From: Scolanthus callimorphus
Taxonomy: Eukaryota > Cnidaria > Anthozoa > Actiniaria > Edwardsiidae
Length of the DNA stretch: 64,000 bases
Direction: 5' to 3'
Assembly: GCA_033964015.1 (NCBI GenBank)
Contig: CM066924.1
Location: 992,001 to 1,056,000 of the forward strand
Shown: positions 1-13,300 of the stretch, piece after piece
Layout: each line of letters starts with the position of its first letter
How positions within the stretch are numbered: the first letter of the stretch is position 1
Program-made: the position numbers and the translations under genes
Notes under the pieces: model-generated
Told to the model about the DNA's origin: nothing
The model's database searches: none
Seen by the model: the letters and a program-made list of their open reading frames with translations, nothing else

Positions 1-3000
1 CCCCCGGACAGTTTCGCTTTGTTTCTAATATGTTTGTGAACATATGTCCGCGGGTTAAAATATTTCTTGGGGGTGGCTTATAAGGATAGTAATGGTTCCC
101 TATTGTTCTCGATGGCTCATAATATGCCCTTCGGGTTTTGAGTGATGCTCCACGAATCCTTCTTTTTCAAGGCAAATCAACTTCATGGATGTTTACGAAA
201 AATTCAGGAGCAAGGCAGTGGTATATCGCTTTATGGTGAACAAATTGCACGCCGCAAATTTCAAGAAAAACCATCAGATTTTGAAACCTAAATGCGAAAA
301 TTAAATACTCTCACATTTTTGCCGCCTTTTCCCCGACCCATCAGGTGCTGCGGTTTCAGTCCCTTTATATTGAAACAGAATGGCGTTTAAAGCGAAAGAG
401 TTGTGAATGTTTTTAGCCTTTGATCTTCCGAGTTAACCGTACTGCGACAAGCAAGGAGCGTACCCTTATGAAAAATTCACAAAAATCTATAAACTTAGGC
501 AGTCTTCAAGAGGGTCCTTTTAGAACTTTAAACAAGTATCTGCTATAGGTAAGGTTTGAATAGCGCTTCATAGAAAGACATACAGCGAGGGTCTTGATAA
601 ACAAAGCAAATCGGCGCGTGCAGTGATTATTTTTCATTTACTTTCCGTGTGTTTTTTCTACAATAAATGGTCAATAATTTCCGGGTTATCACAACAGGGA
701 TTCGACTGTCCATTTTGTATTATAGTCGGCTTGCTCCAAAACGGTAAATTACCAGACACAGTAGCCATCGAGCTGTTGTTTTAGAATTTTAACTACGACT
801 TGTAAAGTCATTATCTGCTGTTTGCCTGTTTGATGTGGCGACGGCGGCGCTGGCCGTATTTTCCCGTCAGTCAGATCGCTATTTTCCCAGCCCGTTTGGC
901 GCACGCGTTCCCGCGCTCGTTCCAATTTGTATTACAATAACAACTTAGCTTTGACCTGCTCTTCGGGATAGCAATATCAGTCCCCCTAAGTACCGGTAAA
1001 CAATCTATTGCCATAACGGACTAGAATGACTAAACTTAACTCCGTATTTTAAACCTTAATTAGTTTTCACAATATTTGTGTGCCCTCTTTGGAGCTTAGC
1101 ATTCTTTATAGCCAGCTGGGGTAGTTTCCGACAAGTCGAACGAACCTCCACAAAAATATCCGCATTTCACTTAATGAGATTTTTAATTCGAAAGAAAAAT
1201 TAATCGAGAACTCAGAGGAGGCTTCGTCATCGTGCTTTTGAGGAGCCCAGTATGAGTTGAAATCGACTGGTAATTGCCAAAGGCTGTTTAAATTCCCGAT
1301 AGCTTCCTAAATTTCTATGGTGACCTTTAGTTCTCGACTTCTCGTGTGGCGGTCTTTGGTAAGGCCCTCACTCTCTTATCATCGATGCAAAGTAATAACA
1401 CTCCGATGTTGGTTTTTCACAATTGATTCACACTTTGTTTAATAAACCAATTTGCCCGTTCGTGGAAAACCCTTGTTTACATTTCTCCGCTCCGACGTCT
1501 CCCTCGGTGAAATATCATTATTTTTATTTATTTTGTGGCGCCACCTGCAGTTTTGCCATTCAAGAAAATTGGTTCTGTCGATGGAGAAATTTGTTTTGGA
1601 CTTATAGACACAGTGAGAATCCATTTTATTTATAAAATTCTCAAATTACGAATTGAGCGAATAAAGACAAATTTCGCATGGTAATTTCCAGATGTTAAAA
1701 GACGGAGGAAGGTCGTCTGGTTTTGGCGGGAATTTCATTGAGTTTGCGGCAAAGCAAACTCAGGCGCTGTCATCAGTTCTGAAATGATCAAGATAAAGCT
1801 TGAAATTGTTTTATATTCCAATAAATTTTGCCGACTAAAAGAGCCGAAAGAGTTAGTCGTTTGCCAGTCTTTTGTGAAAGGAATGTAGCACCCCATAAAC
1901 CGACGTTAATTCTTATGTTTCGGCTTAATATTTATTCAATACTTAAGGTTAATCAATTCGGCACTTAGCCCACAAGTCGAAATTCCTTGAGTAAATTTCT
2001 GTCAGAATATAACTGCACGCATCTGTCTTAATAAATATAAGAGCTTTGTATATACAAAGTCAAGTGCGTAACGATTGTCGAGTTATTTGCTAACATTTCG
2101 CGCTACTAAATATATTTTGGGCAAACAATCACTTTGTTGCCTTGATCTAGAAGACTTTTTTCAATTTCCTTTGCAAACAAAGATTTTCATGCTTAAGAAG
2201 TTTAATACACAAGCTAGCGGGATAAACTGCTCAAGTGATTGCACTGAAATTTTAATTATGTTTCTTTCTTTTCTTTACGGTTGTTTTTTCGCGGTTCTTG
2301 TCTTACAATCAAAGTTACAAAAACTACATTCACTAGCTAAACAACTTAACCAGAAATAGCTCCTCTAGCAAAAGAGCTTAGATCGAAATTAAGCAGTGTA
2401 TGCGTGTGATTATTACAGTGGAATTGAGCTGTCACAACTTGGGCGATCTTATCTAGCTAACGACCGCTAAATGAAGCTTTCCAACCCGACAATCTCGCGG
2501 CGTTTTTGGCCGGTCTTGGAGCCGTATGAATTAGTTGTCGGTAGCAAAAGCAGTACGCCCCCCTCTATCGTTCCCCTTAACCAAACGCGGCCGAAACTGA
2601 CATTTAATAAACGGTTATAGAAATGATGATGTCTTCTCCGGCATGGAATAATCCACGAGGGTGGAGTTCGCCGCGCCGTAAAGCCGTGAAGTCAGTTTCC
2701 TTCGCTTGAGGATGATTTCTAGAGAATTAAAACCAAACCGCGAGTTCAGACTAAATAACCCAGGAGGCGGCGGGAAATTGGGCTGTCAGGATTAAAGCTG
2801 CTCAATAGCTAACATAATTCATAAGTTTCAATATGTCTATAGTATATATCGCAGATAAAACGCTACAAAAGCTGCGACCTCTTTTCTTTAAATTCCGCAG
2901 ACTTAGGCACTTTTCTCTCATGATTTTTCAATGGCGGCCATCTCAACTTTTTCTTAGCCCTTCTCATTTTAATTAACCTTTGTCAACGACTTGTAAACAA

Positions 3001-3594
3001 TGGCGAACATCTACAAAAGCGGCACGACAAAACAAAACAGGTTTAGTGGTCCGTGTGACGAGTATTTTATTAGTTCTAAGCGTCATTTCTCGTTACAGAA
3101 ACGCTGCGGTTTGCGACGCGAGAGCCTGGATCCGAGGCCGGTGCCTTTGTGCGCCCCCACTGGGTCATGCACGTGAAACGGGCGGCGGAATTTGAATATT
3201 TTATTTAAACTGTCGTGAATGCGGCTTTTGTTGGGGCCCAAACTTCAATAAGGAAATTATCGAGTAATTTGGCTAAGTTTCGCATTGATAACCATGTGAT
3301 AATTAGCCATTCTGTATTTAATGGCTGACGACAGGCGGCCATAGTAATGTCAACACACTACCCTAGACCTGCAATTCAAATGTTCACCCGAAGCGGCTCG
3401 GGACAATAGAAGTTTTTGAAGTCAGCCGGTCCGCTTTGCTAGTGCTATTTAGCTCGATAGCTAAAGTACACAAGATCGGCAGGGCCTTCAAAAAGACCTC
3501 AGCTGTGTTAGAGGATACAGTCAACGCTAGAAGTTATCGAGTAAAGCAGAACGGTGGAGTCTCTCCCGCGCTATTCACGTAAAATACAGCTAGT
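1..3594. other. 5' flanking region of FoxB, no gene recognised
   Basis: I find no convincing coding exon here: the open frames are short and lack recognisable motifs. The GC-richer patches around 2640-2780 and 3100-3190 differ from the AT-rich surroundings and could be regulatory sequence or 5' untranslated sequence of the forkhead gene. No clear TATA box was seen just upstream of its start codon. Confidence 0.4.
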
Positions 3595-4398
3595 ATGCCG
3601 CGACCTCTTAGAAACAGTTACGGCAGTGCAAAGCCTCCATATTCTTACATCTCCTTGACGGCCATGGCGATACAGAGCTCTCCACACAAGATGCTGTCTT
3701 TGTCAGAAATTTATCAATTTATTATGGACCACTTTCCATTTTACCGAGACAACACACAGAGGTGGCAGAACTCTCTAAGACATAATCTCTCCTTTAACGA
3801 CTGCTTCGTCAAAATCCCACGTCGACCTGACCAGCCAGGGAAGGGAAGCCTTTGGGCTCTGCATCCAGACTGTGGCACAATGTTTGAGAATGGAAGCTTC
3901 CTCAGGAGGAGAAAGCGCTTTAAGTCGGAGCGCGAACGCACAAGTAAACTAGCGAGAATGATCAGCGCGACGCGAGAGGAAGACGAGAACGAGGAAATGT
4001 CAAGTTCTGAAGCCCGTCACGAGAACGCGCCAAGTCCGTCAGGCTTCAAGCACCCTTTTGCGATCGAGAACTTGATAGGCGTCGACACTAAAACACCCTC
4101 ACAAGCAGCAACAATACCTACGGCAATTCCATCACTACCTACTTGTCCTACATGCGTGAATACTCCAAGCTCTACCGGATTAGCAGGGTACCCGAGTAAC
4201 TTATGGGCGCCTGTGCCTACCTACTGCGGAAAACCCTGTCCGCACCATCGTGACAACAGAGTTAAAGAGCTGGAGTGTGTCTCTCCTTATCGACAAACTT
4301 ACTCCAGATACGGACCTGAACTGGCGTGCGTCGGGGAAGTTATACCCTTCTATACTCAGGTGACAAACGCTGCCTACGGTTCGCCGATGTTTAGGTAA
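3595..4398 (+). CDS. FoxB: Forkhead box transcription factor, FoxB class (single exon)
   Basis: Intact 267-codon frame from ATG to TAA with no intron, as is usual for FoxB genes. The protein opens with [10 protein letters not shown], the class-typical N-terminus placed immediately before the DNA-binding domain. The forkhead (winged-helix) domain spans about residues 13-110: KPPYSYISL at 13-21, recognition helix NSLRHNLS at 59-66, the [10 protein letters not shown] wing segment at 76-85, and the basic RRRKRFK at 104-110. After an acidic, serine-rich linker (about 125-145) comes FAIENLIG at 155-162, which fits an eh1-like Groucho-binding motif and suggests repressor activity (inference). The rest is proline/threonine/cysteine-rich with no domain I know. 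The product is a nuclear DNA-binding regulator; FoxB members act in neural and ectodermal patterning in other animals (family knowledge). The start is chosen because MPRP is the conserved FoxB beginning. The 267-residue length is plausible for an invertebrate FoxB. Confidence 0.95.
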   Translation: MPRPLRNSYGSAKPPYSYISLTAMAIQSSPHKMLSLSEIYQFIMDHFPFYRDNTQRWQNSLRHNLSFNDCFVKIPRRPDQPGKGSLWALHPDCGTMFENGSFLRRRKRFKSERERTSKLARMISATREEDENEEMSSSEARHENAPSPSGFKHPFAIENLIGVDTKTPSQAATIPTAIPSLPTCPTCVNTPSSTGLAGYPSNLWAPVPTYCGKPCPHHRDNRVKELECVSPYRQTYSRYGPELACVGEVIPFYTQVTNAAYGSPMFR

Positions 4399-7300
4399 AC
4401 CAGAAGCGAATTTAAGACGTATATCGCGTGAGAGAAGGCAGCTGAAAACACCTCGGAGGTGTTCGCATCAATGGGCCTCTATCAACAGTCTAATCTGGAG
4501 CTGTTATTAACAGACTCGGGACGCGAATACTCCTCAAATACACGGCTATCTAAACATTCAAACAGACCTCACACTTCAGAATTATTTGCTGAAGACACGA
4601 GCTGAGATTAGAGACCAATTTTTCCTCATTAACCGAGTATTGGGTGATAGTTAGAAGAACTGATTTGTATTCCACGTTTGGAGCTGTCTCTTCTGCCTCA
4701 TCCCGTCGTGAAGTCTGGCTCCAGGCGCCGCACTCGATGGAAAGTTCTCCCTCTACATAGTGGAATTTCGCCGCCTTGGACTTTTCCGTTCTGGTTTTAA
4801 TCAATTTGATCATGGACCTGTGCTTGTGAGGGAACTTTCCCGAGCTTTTACAACAAGAGCATTTTGATTCCTCTTCGCAACAGAGATTGACGTTCATGTC
4901 AAATTCTAAAAAGTACTCAATTGATCACCTCATAAACGAGGACATTTCAATCGCCAGATATATTTTTATTCTGTACAGACAAGAAGCTCAAACGGTCGTT
5001 GTAAATATAAAATGAAAAGTGGCCAACTTAGAAAATCCAGAATAGCAGCTACTTGAGATTCTAGATCGCTGGAATTTGAAGTTTATTTTAAAGATTATAA
5101 ACAATACTATTGGTATATTATAGAGTTTATAAATTGGAATGGGAGTTACAAAACTAACGGATCCCAAGTTTATATTGATTTTAGACCATTCTTCTGCTTG
5201 ATACAGAAGGGTTTATAAATTTAGAATCATTCGTTTGTCAAAGTGATTAAATTGGGGTATGTATTTAACCAGGATAATTCTGTCAACATTGAGTCTATTG
5301 TAAACCAAATGGTCTCTGTTGGTTTTGCCTGTATTACAAGGAACATCTACATTAAAAAGTTATTTCAAGAATTCTACAAGTGACTTTTCTGTCTAACTAA
5401 AACAAAAGGGTTCAGAGCTACTAAGCTTGCTGTAAAGCTTTAGCAAAATTCCATCTTTGAATTGCAATTTTCCAGTTGAAAACCACATCCTGAAACAAAT
5501 TATACAACAGAGATTCGTCCCTCCCTGTTTGAACTATGTAGTTGTTCATATATTATCTCGGTTTTACGGTTTTTTAAGAATTATGCTCTTATGCCTTCGT
5601 CTTTTTGTTTTACTTAGACCACAAAATAGGCGACAAATTGTCTACATGTACCAAATGACTTGGTTTTCTTCCTGTAGAAAGATTGAAATGGCGACATCTT
5701 CAAAGAGCCCTCTCTCTCACACACACTCTTTTATTTCCAGCCTTAAAACGAACCGCGAAAGAATGGCTTTGATATGGCGTAACAACAGCAATGAGGAAGA
5801 ATTCGGGAAGAATTCGACATGTCTATATTTTAGGCACTTTAACCAAGAAAGGTATGTCCTTAGTTTTTACAACACCTCGAAGCACGTGTGAACCTCCAGA
5901 ATTTCTTGGCCGAGTCTCGTTGTCGTGAAAAGAAGAAAAGCTTGGAATATGTGTGTGAAAATAAGGCTTTAAAGCAACTAGAAATTACGTTTTATTCGCA
6001 TTTGAAGTGCCACTGGTTTTTGCGCATTTACAGCTTAAAAATCTTTAAATGAGAAGCGTTTTTCAGCCGAATAGGGTTCATTGTAGCGTTTTCGTCCTTC
6101 CGTTCACAGCAAGAATTCTTCCGAATATTTTGAAAGGATTCAAAACGCGCCAGTATACGCTATGTAACCTGTATTTTTTCTGGTACAAAAGGTAACTATG
6201 TTAAAAAGGGATTTAAGGGTCTTGTATAGGCATAATCGTTCTTAAACTACAGGTAAATTTAGATGGAATAGCGGCAGGAGATGTTTTTCTTTGAGTAAAC
6301 ATTTCCAACAGGTATGACGCTGTGAGCTTCAGGAACAATATGACTTCCAGCTTATCAGTAACTATCAATTTCAGACAACGGGAAAGTTTCTCATAGTTTA
6401 CTCAAATGAAGTTAAAAGGGGTTTCTCTCATGGTTTTATTCGGAACTTGCTAAGAAGAATCTTAACTAGCACATTTGATGCAGGTTGCTAGGCAGGGAAC
6501 CGACCAAGAGGGGAATTTTGATTGGTACGATGAGAAGCAAGATCCTGTTGAGCGAGCTAGGACAACTCGGGGAGACATTGACATTGGACAATTTATTAAC
6601 CGATTGACTGTTCGAGTCTTTGTTTGCCCCCCTGGGACTTTCCTTCGTTATTTTATTGCCGTATTAACGTAATTTCTCAAGAATGGGGATTTGTGTATCC
6701 GGAACTTTCAGGGGCTCATGCAAAGGCCCGAGCGAAGCCGCCCTAGATCAAAAGAGATACTTGTGATCTTATTGGGACGGCAGCGTCTTGGACTTACATA
6801 TCGTTATCTGTCCGATCTTAAGCCAATATAATTACTAAGTCTATTGCAAACCACTTAAATGAAGCACTTAACATTACGATTTCTAAAACGGCCCGTTTTA
6901 ATAATAACCATAACACTACTATGTTTATTTGCCATGCGGATGGTCTCTAACACATCGCTCTTTCCTAAAAATTTTAACATTATTTTTATGAGTTTTATTC
7001 TTTTGAATAAAGCCAAATTTTAAATTGCTGTTAATCAATAGAAAGCCATTTTGATTCTTAGATTTCTGATGTAATGAAAGTTGTTATTATAATGAAATGG
7101 TGTCTCTGATATTTTACTGCAAAAAGTTTTGACATGTTCTAAAAACTTTTACAATATCCCCGAACATCCAAGTGCAATGCGAAATGTCCGCTTTCTTCGA
7201 CTACAACAAAAATAATACTGTAAAAAAAAAAATTAAATAATCGAGAACAACTCCTTGATATTTTTGAGCCACAGGCCATCTTGGAGACATCCATACAACT

Positions 7301-10300
7301 CTGATCGAACTCATTTCTCTGTTTTCTAAATAAATATTAGTTTTTCTGTTATCCTTAATATAACAACTGCTGAAAAACATTTACAGACCTTTAAGTTTCC
7401 TTAAAAGTAAAGGATAAAATGAAAGATGTACTAATGCACAAATTTGGATAGCGATGATAGTATGTTATTGGGAAGTGATTAATTTTCACTGATTAAAATT
7501 CCTAATAAACTTCAGACTCACATTTTCTAAATCAAATATCCTGTTGGGAGTTTGTTGTTTGCTTTTCAGAAATATGTTCCGCTCTTCACGATAACTTTAG
7601 TGTAACTAAAAACCTAATAATTATACAGCCTGAGAACACTGTTGTTATTTTCGAGGAGAACACATTTCGGGCGAGACAACGCGGAGAATCCTTTAACAAA
7701 GTTGAAATAAAAATCACAACGTTATTCGGGCCGCTCCGCAACCTAACAGAAAACAAACACGAAACCATATTCATTGAATGTTGCTTTATAAAGCCCCGAG
7801 TTTCTTTAAAAGAAATCTGACATTTATCCAGGTTAGGGTAGAGAAGCCGATAGAAGAAAATATCAGAACACTGCTGTGAAGATATAATCGTGGAGCAACT
7901 GTGGTTGTATTATTCGTAAAGGCGAGAGATAAATGAGGTTCAACTCTTTATTTTTAGGGACACAACGCGTAAACCCGGTGAAAAGATAAACTCAAATTCA
8001 ATTCTTAAGGAGAAAACCAGCGTGTTGAATATTTTTTTACCTCTTTCTTTCTTCCTTCGACCTCCTTGCGACAAAAGGGGAGTGTATAGAAAGCTATGCG
8101 ATGTATCTGAAGACCTGTGTGGAAGTTAAAACTGCGTTCGAGTGGCTTTTTAGTTGGATGAGCTTATTCTCGAGAGCTGCGAGCTTTAATTAACGATTTT
8201 ACAATCGTTGAATCATCTCTAAATTCATAGAAAAAGGCCGATAGAAAGACAGGTTTTTATTGAGCATGGTCGCCGTCGAGGCTTTCTCAACGAAGGCACA
8301 CAAAAGCCATCGGTACTTCTTACGTATATCCCGGAGAAAAGGAACCTAAGGGATAAAGCCAAACAGAAAGGTTCTGGAACAATTTTAAACATAATTTCTT
8401 TTGGAAATTTCTTGCTATTTTGTCAATAAAGTGAGCGACAACTTGCGGCTCAATTTGAACAAGATTAAGTTGTCAACTGTTATGCTCTGAGCTTTTCCGG
8501 CATCGCAAGGCAGCCGGGGTTTTTCATCTCTGTAGGCTGTTTAGCGAGCACTTTTATTTGAGTGGTATAATAAACCAATAATCTATATTATTTGGACAAC
8601 ATAGAGATAATACACAAACAGACCTGTTTTTGAACTGCAAACTTTATTGCACTCAAACCGACACATGTTTAAAGCTGATTCTGCGTAATCTGTTTGAAGT
8701 CGATTGACGTGCTATTCTATTTTTCGCTAGAGACAAATACAAAGATGAACTAAGTCGCAGCTCCAAAACCCACCTTTTTAAAACGAAAATAGATAGTTCT
8801 TGTTTCTATTTAAATATTCACCCTCTCCTTCGCTAACTCTTTCCTTAATTCTATGTTACCTTCAGTTTTGTTTCGTTGTTTTGCATCATGTAAAACCCAT
8901 TGGAATTTGCGGAGAAAAAACCTTCATCTCTGCTCTCTAACTCCAATATCTTCGTTGAATTATTAACAGCACTTGAATAGATCTCAGCCTTTTGGAAATC
9001 GCTCCTTTAGAGGCGTGATAACATTAATAGAGAAGGTGCGAAGTACTTTTGAAGGTCACGCCAGGTTGGATGGCAATAGGTTGTACGAGTTTCGTGGTGA
9101 ACTGTGGTTTTAGGACGTGAATTACACGCTCCTTTCATTCAATAGAATTCATATCGTTTCTGATTTAAGGTCATCTCAAGATCTTAAGCGTGTGTCAAGA
9201 TATTCTAAAGCTCCCGTTTGTCAGTTTCGGTTGAATTCTTTAAAGCTGCCAACTTTCCCGCTTTTGAGACTCGACCCCCTTGGGTCCAAATCTCCGCTGC
9301 TTTTCATAGAAATACACTAATTTGTAAAGTGATTTAACAGCGCCAAGACTTTTTGAAGGTTAAGAACACCATACTCCCGCATTTTGTGTCGGATGCTTAG
9401 GCATCTCTGATTCTTGTTTCGCCTCCAGAGCCAAATGCTAATACAATCGTTGATTTTCGAGCCATCAACAAACAGGACAGAGCAGTTCAAATGTACCTCA
9501 TGTATAAAAACTAGCAAAATTTCCAGAAATAAATGAACAGAACACCTTAAATAGAAGTAAGCTTTTAGCATTTCTAGATTGAGCAAGTCCTGAGTTATTT
9601 GTTACAGTCAAGGATACTCTCTAACTGTCCCGTTGAGTATCGTAAAAAATCTCAAATATTTCGAAGCCCTGTTCAAAATACCTTTATTCTTACTCATATT
9701 CTTATTATATAAATTACATTAACAGAACCATGGAAAAACGTACTACTATAAATAAATAAAGGTATAAAAAATTCTAGGCGAATATTTAAGAGCGATGGAA
9801 TCTGGGACAGTAATGGCGTCATTTCTGAGCTTTAAGGGGAGTTAAAATTCCTTGTGAGTTTCTCGATTTCAAACCATTTTCGTATTAACATGCTTGCTAC
9901 TTTCCTAGCCGGTTTCAAGCTACTGAATATTTTCTTGATATATTAGCCAGCTAATGTAGGTTTTTTAACGACTATCAAACATGGTTCCGTCCTGTAGTAC
10001 ACGACAAGATACCTTCTATAGCAAATATATTTGATGAAATTATTACTTTTGGGAGGGGTCCATCGACAGTTAAAGAACAATAAAAAGATATCGAGTCTTA
10101 TTGTGATTTTTACTGCATTCAACTAACAACTATCACTTTCCTAGTGAGTTTAGTTCTTTGCTTAGTCGGTGAGGTTTGACTTGCGTTTAAACTGTAGCGT
10201 TATTTCAAACAAATTCTCCAAATGCCTTGTTTATTTTGCACTGAACAAAAACATGTCAGCTGCTTCGTGCTAAAGTAATGCGAATCGCTGCGTGAATAGT

Positions 10301-13300
10301 ATTTAGTAGTTAGAGCACTAGAGTTTAACAAAGTCAAGTTAATACCCAACGAACAAAATAAATTTATTTGACACAATGGGAGGTAAAAGGCTAGGGCATG
10401 TACGTAAATAAAAAGTTTTGAAATTTCACTGCGTAAACTTTGTTTTATAAAATCACTAAGCATTTTGTAGATCATCATTTCCGTCCCGCAAATTCGCCAA
10501 AGCATACATTTTACACTGTAAAAAAGAAACAAGATTATATCTCAATGCAGCACAACTTTTTCAAAGTTCATGACGTATAGAACACGGTATACATAACAGC
10601 TGTTCATAGTTATAAACGATCAAATAAATATAGAGACTTGTAAAAAAATAAATATAGAGATTTGTTAAAAATAGTAGTTCTTTAAAGAAGGGCAAACTGA
10701 TATCAAAAATCTTAAATTCTCGTCCCTCATAAAGCAGACGCCTGATAAAGTTTTCAACAAGCTACCAGACAACCGACTGCTCGATGAAACTCTCAACAAG
10801 CCCTCGGATTGAGTGTTAAAAACTCGTTCAAATTGTATTGCGCATATATATATATTACCCTATATTGCTTATTCTATTCTTGTCTTAAGCTTTCTCAACT
10901 TTTTGTTATTAAGCGCTTCTCAGTGGTAAAACAACTTCGAAGATAACTTCATGTGCGCGATGTTACATATACTTTCCGACTTATAACTTCAAGTTGTTAA
11001 TTTAAGAAAACGCGGCACTATGCAATCGGACGCAAAATCCATGCAGTCTTTTGTGTACGCTTTCTTTTTTCTACTAATTTTATTAACCGTAAGTCCACAA
11101 AAGAACCGGAAAGATGTGTTGAGCTTGTGGGATTGAGGTTTACTTTGAAGAATTCCGCGGCCTTTACCTGGTTCTAAATTACTGTCATAAAAATAAAACA
11201 TTCAATGCTTTATTTCAAACACTTCAAATTCTAGAAATCTTTATTTGGGATCAAATTAGAAACCTAAATTCTGATCCTCCAGTAGACATCATCCCATTCA
11301 AAGGCATTATAACTAAAATAACAAGGCTGCAAATACGGCTAAATATTTGCCTAAGAGAGATTCACGAGCACCGGTTTAGCCCTGAAGAAAAATTACCAAT
11401 TATTTGAACTAATGTCATTGCCTTTTGAGGAGGTAAAATCTAATTCTTCACGTAAATCTATGGGTTTGTAAAGAGCCAACCATCTTAATATTTCTGCGGC
11501 GCGGCGCTTGAGCACAAACAAACCAATAAGACTTTTATCATCAAGCAATTGCTTTATTAACTCACTGGCGCGCTCTTTGTAGCTCTGGCTTGGGGGCAAG
11601 CGAAATTTTAGTAGAATTTAATATAGCTTTATACCGCGCTAGAGTGATTAAGACCTAAGGATGATAGTCGCGAAGATAGGAGTCGTTAAGTCAAACCTGT
11701 CTAAAACGAAGCGCTATTGAGTACTCCCGCAAGAGTGCGGACTTTTGGATTAAAGAGGAGTAGGTAGAGCCCAGGTAGAGCTCCGGCATGGATTTGAGTT
11801 TGTCTTTACCAAGTTCAAAACGGTTGCCTCCTTAAAGTCCTTAAAACCAGCTATAACTCCTAGACGTAGAACACAGATCATAGGAACTTCTTGTTTCGTT
11901 TGCTAGAAGTACAGATGGTTTTTCTAATCGTAAGAATGCGGCCAGGGGGATAGCATCATTAGGTCATAGCTTGAAGCAAATCGGTTTTGGGAATGATCAA
12001 ACAAACGCTCATAAAGTTTAAAATCAATCTGGAAAAATAGACTTTTACGTCGGAAGTTTCTATCCTACGGCTCTTACACAGAAATTACCGAACGTTAAAA
12101 ATTAAAATAAAGTCAACAATAAGGCTCAAGGGCCAATAAAAAGAGCAATTTGGGTTCAATATATGTTTACTATTGGTCCTATTCATTCAAGAGCTCTCTA
12201 TAAAATAGCAACTTGCCAACAATAGCAACTTTTATGATCATCCCACACCGAGAGAGAGATAATTCTCTGTATGAATCATCATCTTTGAAAAACGCTATAA
12301 TTGTAATATCTTGACAATTTTGCACTACCACAAACGAAGAATTTCGTAAACCCCTTCCAGAATTCTATCCAAGATTCATTTAAGATTATCTTATCCTATA
12401 TTAAGATTATCAACGTGTTATTTACCCATCTTCGGTATCCTATGAAACCCTTTTCGCTCTTTAGATTTGTTATCCCACAAAAGTTCAGCTTGCTGGCGAT
12501 TCTTTGAGCCGGAAATAACAACTCCACAAGTTCGGAGAGCCTAACCCTACAGAGCAACCCGAATGTCGTTTTGCATTCTTAACCTACTTAGCAGGGATGT
12601 GTTTCGGTTTACTGGCCTCCAAATAAAAGAAAATAAACAAATAAAAGGGAGCGGGTTGCACTTTGTTCTTTCAATGCATGATTTGTCTGAAATCCACTGG
12701 CGAGTTATCTATCATGTTGTTGTTTTACTTTGGAAATGTTAACCCCTTACAAACGATTAAAAACAAATCTTTATATACGATGCCAGAATTCATGAAGCGA
12801 CTTTCAATGACCGTTATTCGAATGGAGTTTTTTCCTTAGTTTTACAGAGCTTTGAAATAATTATTTTTCCCGCCACACAAAGGAAGAGATCGAAGCACCT
12901 TCCAAGTTTGTAAAGTTTGAAACTTATACTTTCTTGAAAAAGGAGGTGAAGGTTGTTCATTCTAGCAGAGAGAAAAATATTTGATCGTACCTGGGATTCA
13001 AAACCAGATTCTACAAGAAATGTACTTTTACTTTTACTTTGCACATTTACAGGACTTTTACCAATTCTGAACAGGTTCTTCTAGGTCTTCTGGATTTGGT
13101 GACAAATTACTTTCTCATCAATTCTGAAATTACGCCGCAAAAACTTCGATAGGGTCTATTATATTGCGCGTATCTATGCTTTATGTAGAATTTATAAACT
13201 ATACCTATTTATACATAAGTATAGAAATCCATTTAAATAATTTAGATTTCTATAGCCAAACAAGCGTTTTGAATCATCCGGGCAAAAATATCTCATGCTC

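Noticed and set aside
4550..4897. 115-codon minus-strand frame with several Cys pairs (CCEEESKCSCC)
   Set aside because: It lies antisense to the probable FoxB 3' UTR, matches no family I know and has no supporting signals.
5457..5891. 144-codon open frame downstream of FoxB
   Set aside because: It starts at a TTG, has no recognisable domain or splice context, and its composition is that of AT-rich non-coding DNA.
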